6,902 nt of DNA from an uncultured Ruminococcus sp. (lineage in GTDB: Bacteria > Bacillota > Clostridia > Oscillospirales > Ruminococcaceae): the NCBI GenBank assembly GCA_902796865.1, contig CADBQZ010000254.1, positions 1-6,902 on the forward strand, written 5' to 3'. The translations under genes and the position numbers were made by a program. Every line of letters begins with the position of its first letter. The first letter of the stretch is position 1. The notes beneath the pieces were generated by a model. It had not been told where the DNA came from and made no database searches. It saw only the letters and a list, made by a program, of their open reading frames with translations. Below, piece by piece: positions 5,899 to 6,902 of the stretch.

Positions 5899-6902
5899 GC
5901 CTTTCCCTCCTCATCATCTTTTTTTGCTTCTGATATACGGCGCACAGCAAATATTCTTTCAGGCATGAACGCACAAAACATTATATATAGTCCAAGTATT
6001 ATAGCCTCAGCCGCTAATATACCTGCCGCCGAATTTTTAAGCGATGAAATAACTGCCGTTCCGAAATTATCAGACGTTTTAGAGATCACACGGCAGGCAT
6101 CTTTTAAAACGACATTTTCATAATATTCATTGACCGTAGTTTTTACATCTTCCAAAAGCCCACTTATCTTTTTATTAAGTTTTTCAAATTCTTTTTTTAC
6201 ATCATCTTCGGTCACATTTGACGGCTGATCCTCAAAGTTCTCTATGCGGCTTTTATACATATCTATCTTCTGCTCATTTTCAGCTATCTGCTTTTGAACA
6301 GCAGTCTTTTTATCAATAAGCTTTTTATAGCTTTCAGAATTATTCTTAAGTTCCGCATTGGCTCCAAGAAGATCACTGCCTTCAAAGAGCATAACAGTAT
6401 TCTGCTGATAGTTTTTTATAGTGCTTTCAATATTTTCAAGCTCGGAGGAATATATATCGTTCTGCCTTTTAAGTTCATCTGTTTTTACGATATATGCCGA
6501 CATTATGTCGTCTTTATTTTTTGCTACATTTCCTCCGGTTATCATGGAGGTTAGTATCCCGAGATCTTCGTTTCTTATCGTTTCTATATATTTTGAGATA
6601 TCTGAAAATGTAAGACCGCTCTTTTCAGATCTGAATCTTGTATCATCTTTGCCTTGGATCTCATTTATATATTTTCCGATAGAAACAAGTTCGGTATCAT
6701 ACACATTTACTGCATCTATATATTCATATTTGCTGTAGTCTGCCGAAACGAGCATATCTTCTATAGCACTCTTGTATCCATAACGCTTATAAAAATTTTC
6801 CGTATAATTATCAAGAAGTTCATCAAGAAGCTTTACACAGTCATCATATTCGATATCAAGCCTGCTGCTGTCTAACGTAACTGTATACCTTGTCGGATAA
6901 TA
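5895..6902 (-). CDS. Second Wzz/PCP-like membrane protein, C-terminal part, cut by right edge
   Basis: The frame is open to the right edge: 335 codons are visible, and the first ATG (6755) is internal, because the 49 codons before it (ending NFYKRYGYKSAIED) align with the downstream paralog. By that alignment about 160 N-terminal residues, including helix 1, lie outside. Visible are an extracytoplasmic helical region, a lysine- and glutamate-rich probable coiled coil (6755-based residues about 90-210), a C-terminal helix (about 244-264) and a charged tail ending EEGKA. Blocks shared with the downstream gene include FRS-x3-G-x2-F-x-DI, NTVMLFE, KKLIDKK and YYENVV. One ungapped 45-residue block has 19 identities. 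No kinase motif is seen. The two proteins probably act together, perhaps as a hetero-oligomer. The promoter of this operon is outside the window. Confidence 0.75.
   Translation of the reverse strand, partial: YYPTRYTVTLDSSRLDIEYDDCVKLLDELLDNYTENFYKRYGYKSAIEDMLVSADYSKYEYIDAVNVYDTELVSIGKYINEIQGKDDTRFRSEKSGLTFSDISKYIETIRNEDLGILTSMITGGNVAKNKDDIMSAYIVKTDELKRQNDIYSSELENIESTIKNYQQNTVMLFEGSDLLGANAELKNNSESYKKLIDKKTAVQKQIAENEQKIDMYKSRIENFEDQPSNVTEDDVKKEFEKLNKKISGLLEDVKTTVNEYYENVVLKDACRVISKTSDNFGTAVISSLKNSAAGILAAEAIILGLYIMFCAFMPERIFAVRRISEAKKDDEEGKA
5906..5911 (-). promoter_or_regulatory. Ribosome-binding site fixing the TTG start at 5898
   Basis: AGGAGG (within GAGGAGGGAAAGGC on the minus strand) lies 7 nt before the TTG. 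It is inside the 3' end of the upstream paralog, as expected for translational coupling. Confidence 0.8.

Noticed and set aside
6755..6755. ATG at 6755 as the start of the right-edge gene
   Set aside because: The frame continues to the edge, the upstream 49 codons align with the paralog, and no SD precedes this ATG.

Overview
The window looks like chromosomal DNA from an anaerobic, low-GC Firmicute of the class Clostridia, most likely a Ruminococcus-like member of the Oscillospiraceae. This is inferred from the gene families, strong AGGAGG ribosome-binding sites, frequent GTG/TTG starts, heavy use of ATA (Ile) and AGA (Arg) codons, and the start of a bifurcating-hydrogenase type operon. Species cannot be fixed by eye.

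Layout: (1) Positions 1-793, minus strand, hold two genes of a soluble NADH-linked iron-sulfur complex. A complete NuoE/HydC-like [2Fe-2S] subunit (793 to 299) is followed 41 nt later by the N-terminal 86 codons of a NuoF/HydB-like subunit that runs off the left edge. The thioredoxin-like [2Fe-2S] extension on the second gene points to the HydABC/Hnd hydrogenase (or formate dehydrogenase) class rather than respiratory complex I. (2) Positions 794-1241 form a 448-bp, very AT-rich divergent intergenic region. It has one well-formed extended -10 promoter facing each way, several inverted repeats between them, and a near-consensus Rex (NADH/NAD+ sensor) operator just downstream of the hydC-side promoter. 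(3) Positions 1242-4369, plus strand, hold a two-gene operon: a four-helix membrane-anchored calcineurin-like metallophosphoesterase, then a polytopic membrane protein that fuses a DUF975 domain to a PF06541 (CmpB-type putative ABC transporter permease) domain. The second gene probably starts at a TTG at 2453, not at the overlapping ATG at 2429. (4) Positions 4395-4430 hold a strong bidirectional terminator serving the convergent units. (5) Positions 4429-6902, minus strand, hold two translationally coupled, paralogous Wzz/PCP-like proteins (transmembrane helix, long extracytoplasmic helical and coiled-coil region, transmembrane helix). The upstream one is cut by the right edge.

Functionally, the left unit belongs to fermentative redox balance, where NADH and ferredoxin electrons are disposed of as H2, and the Rex-like site would fit redox control. 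The middle and right units concern the membrane and cell surface. The tandem Wzz-like pair suggests an exopolysaccharide, capsule or cell-wall polymer locus continuing to the right, but no glycosyltransferase, polymerase or kinase is visible here. No tRNA, rRNA, CRISPR array, insertion sequence or phage gene was seen.
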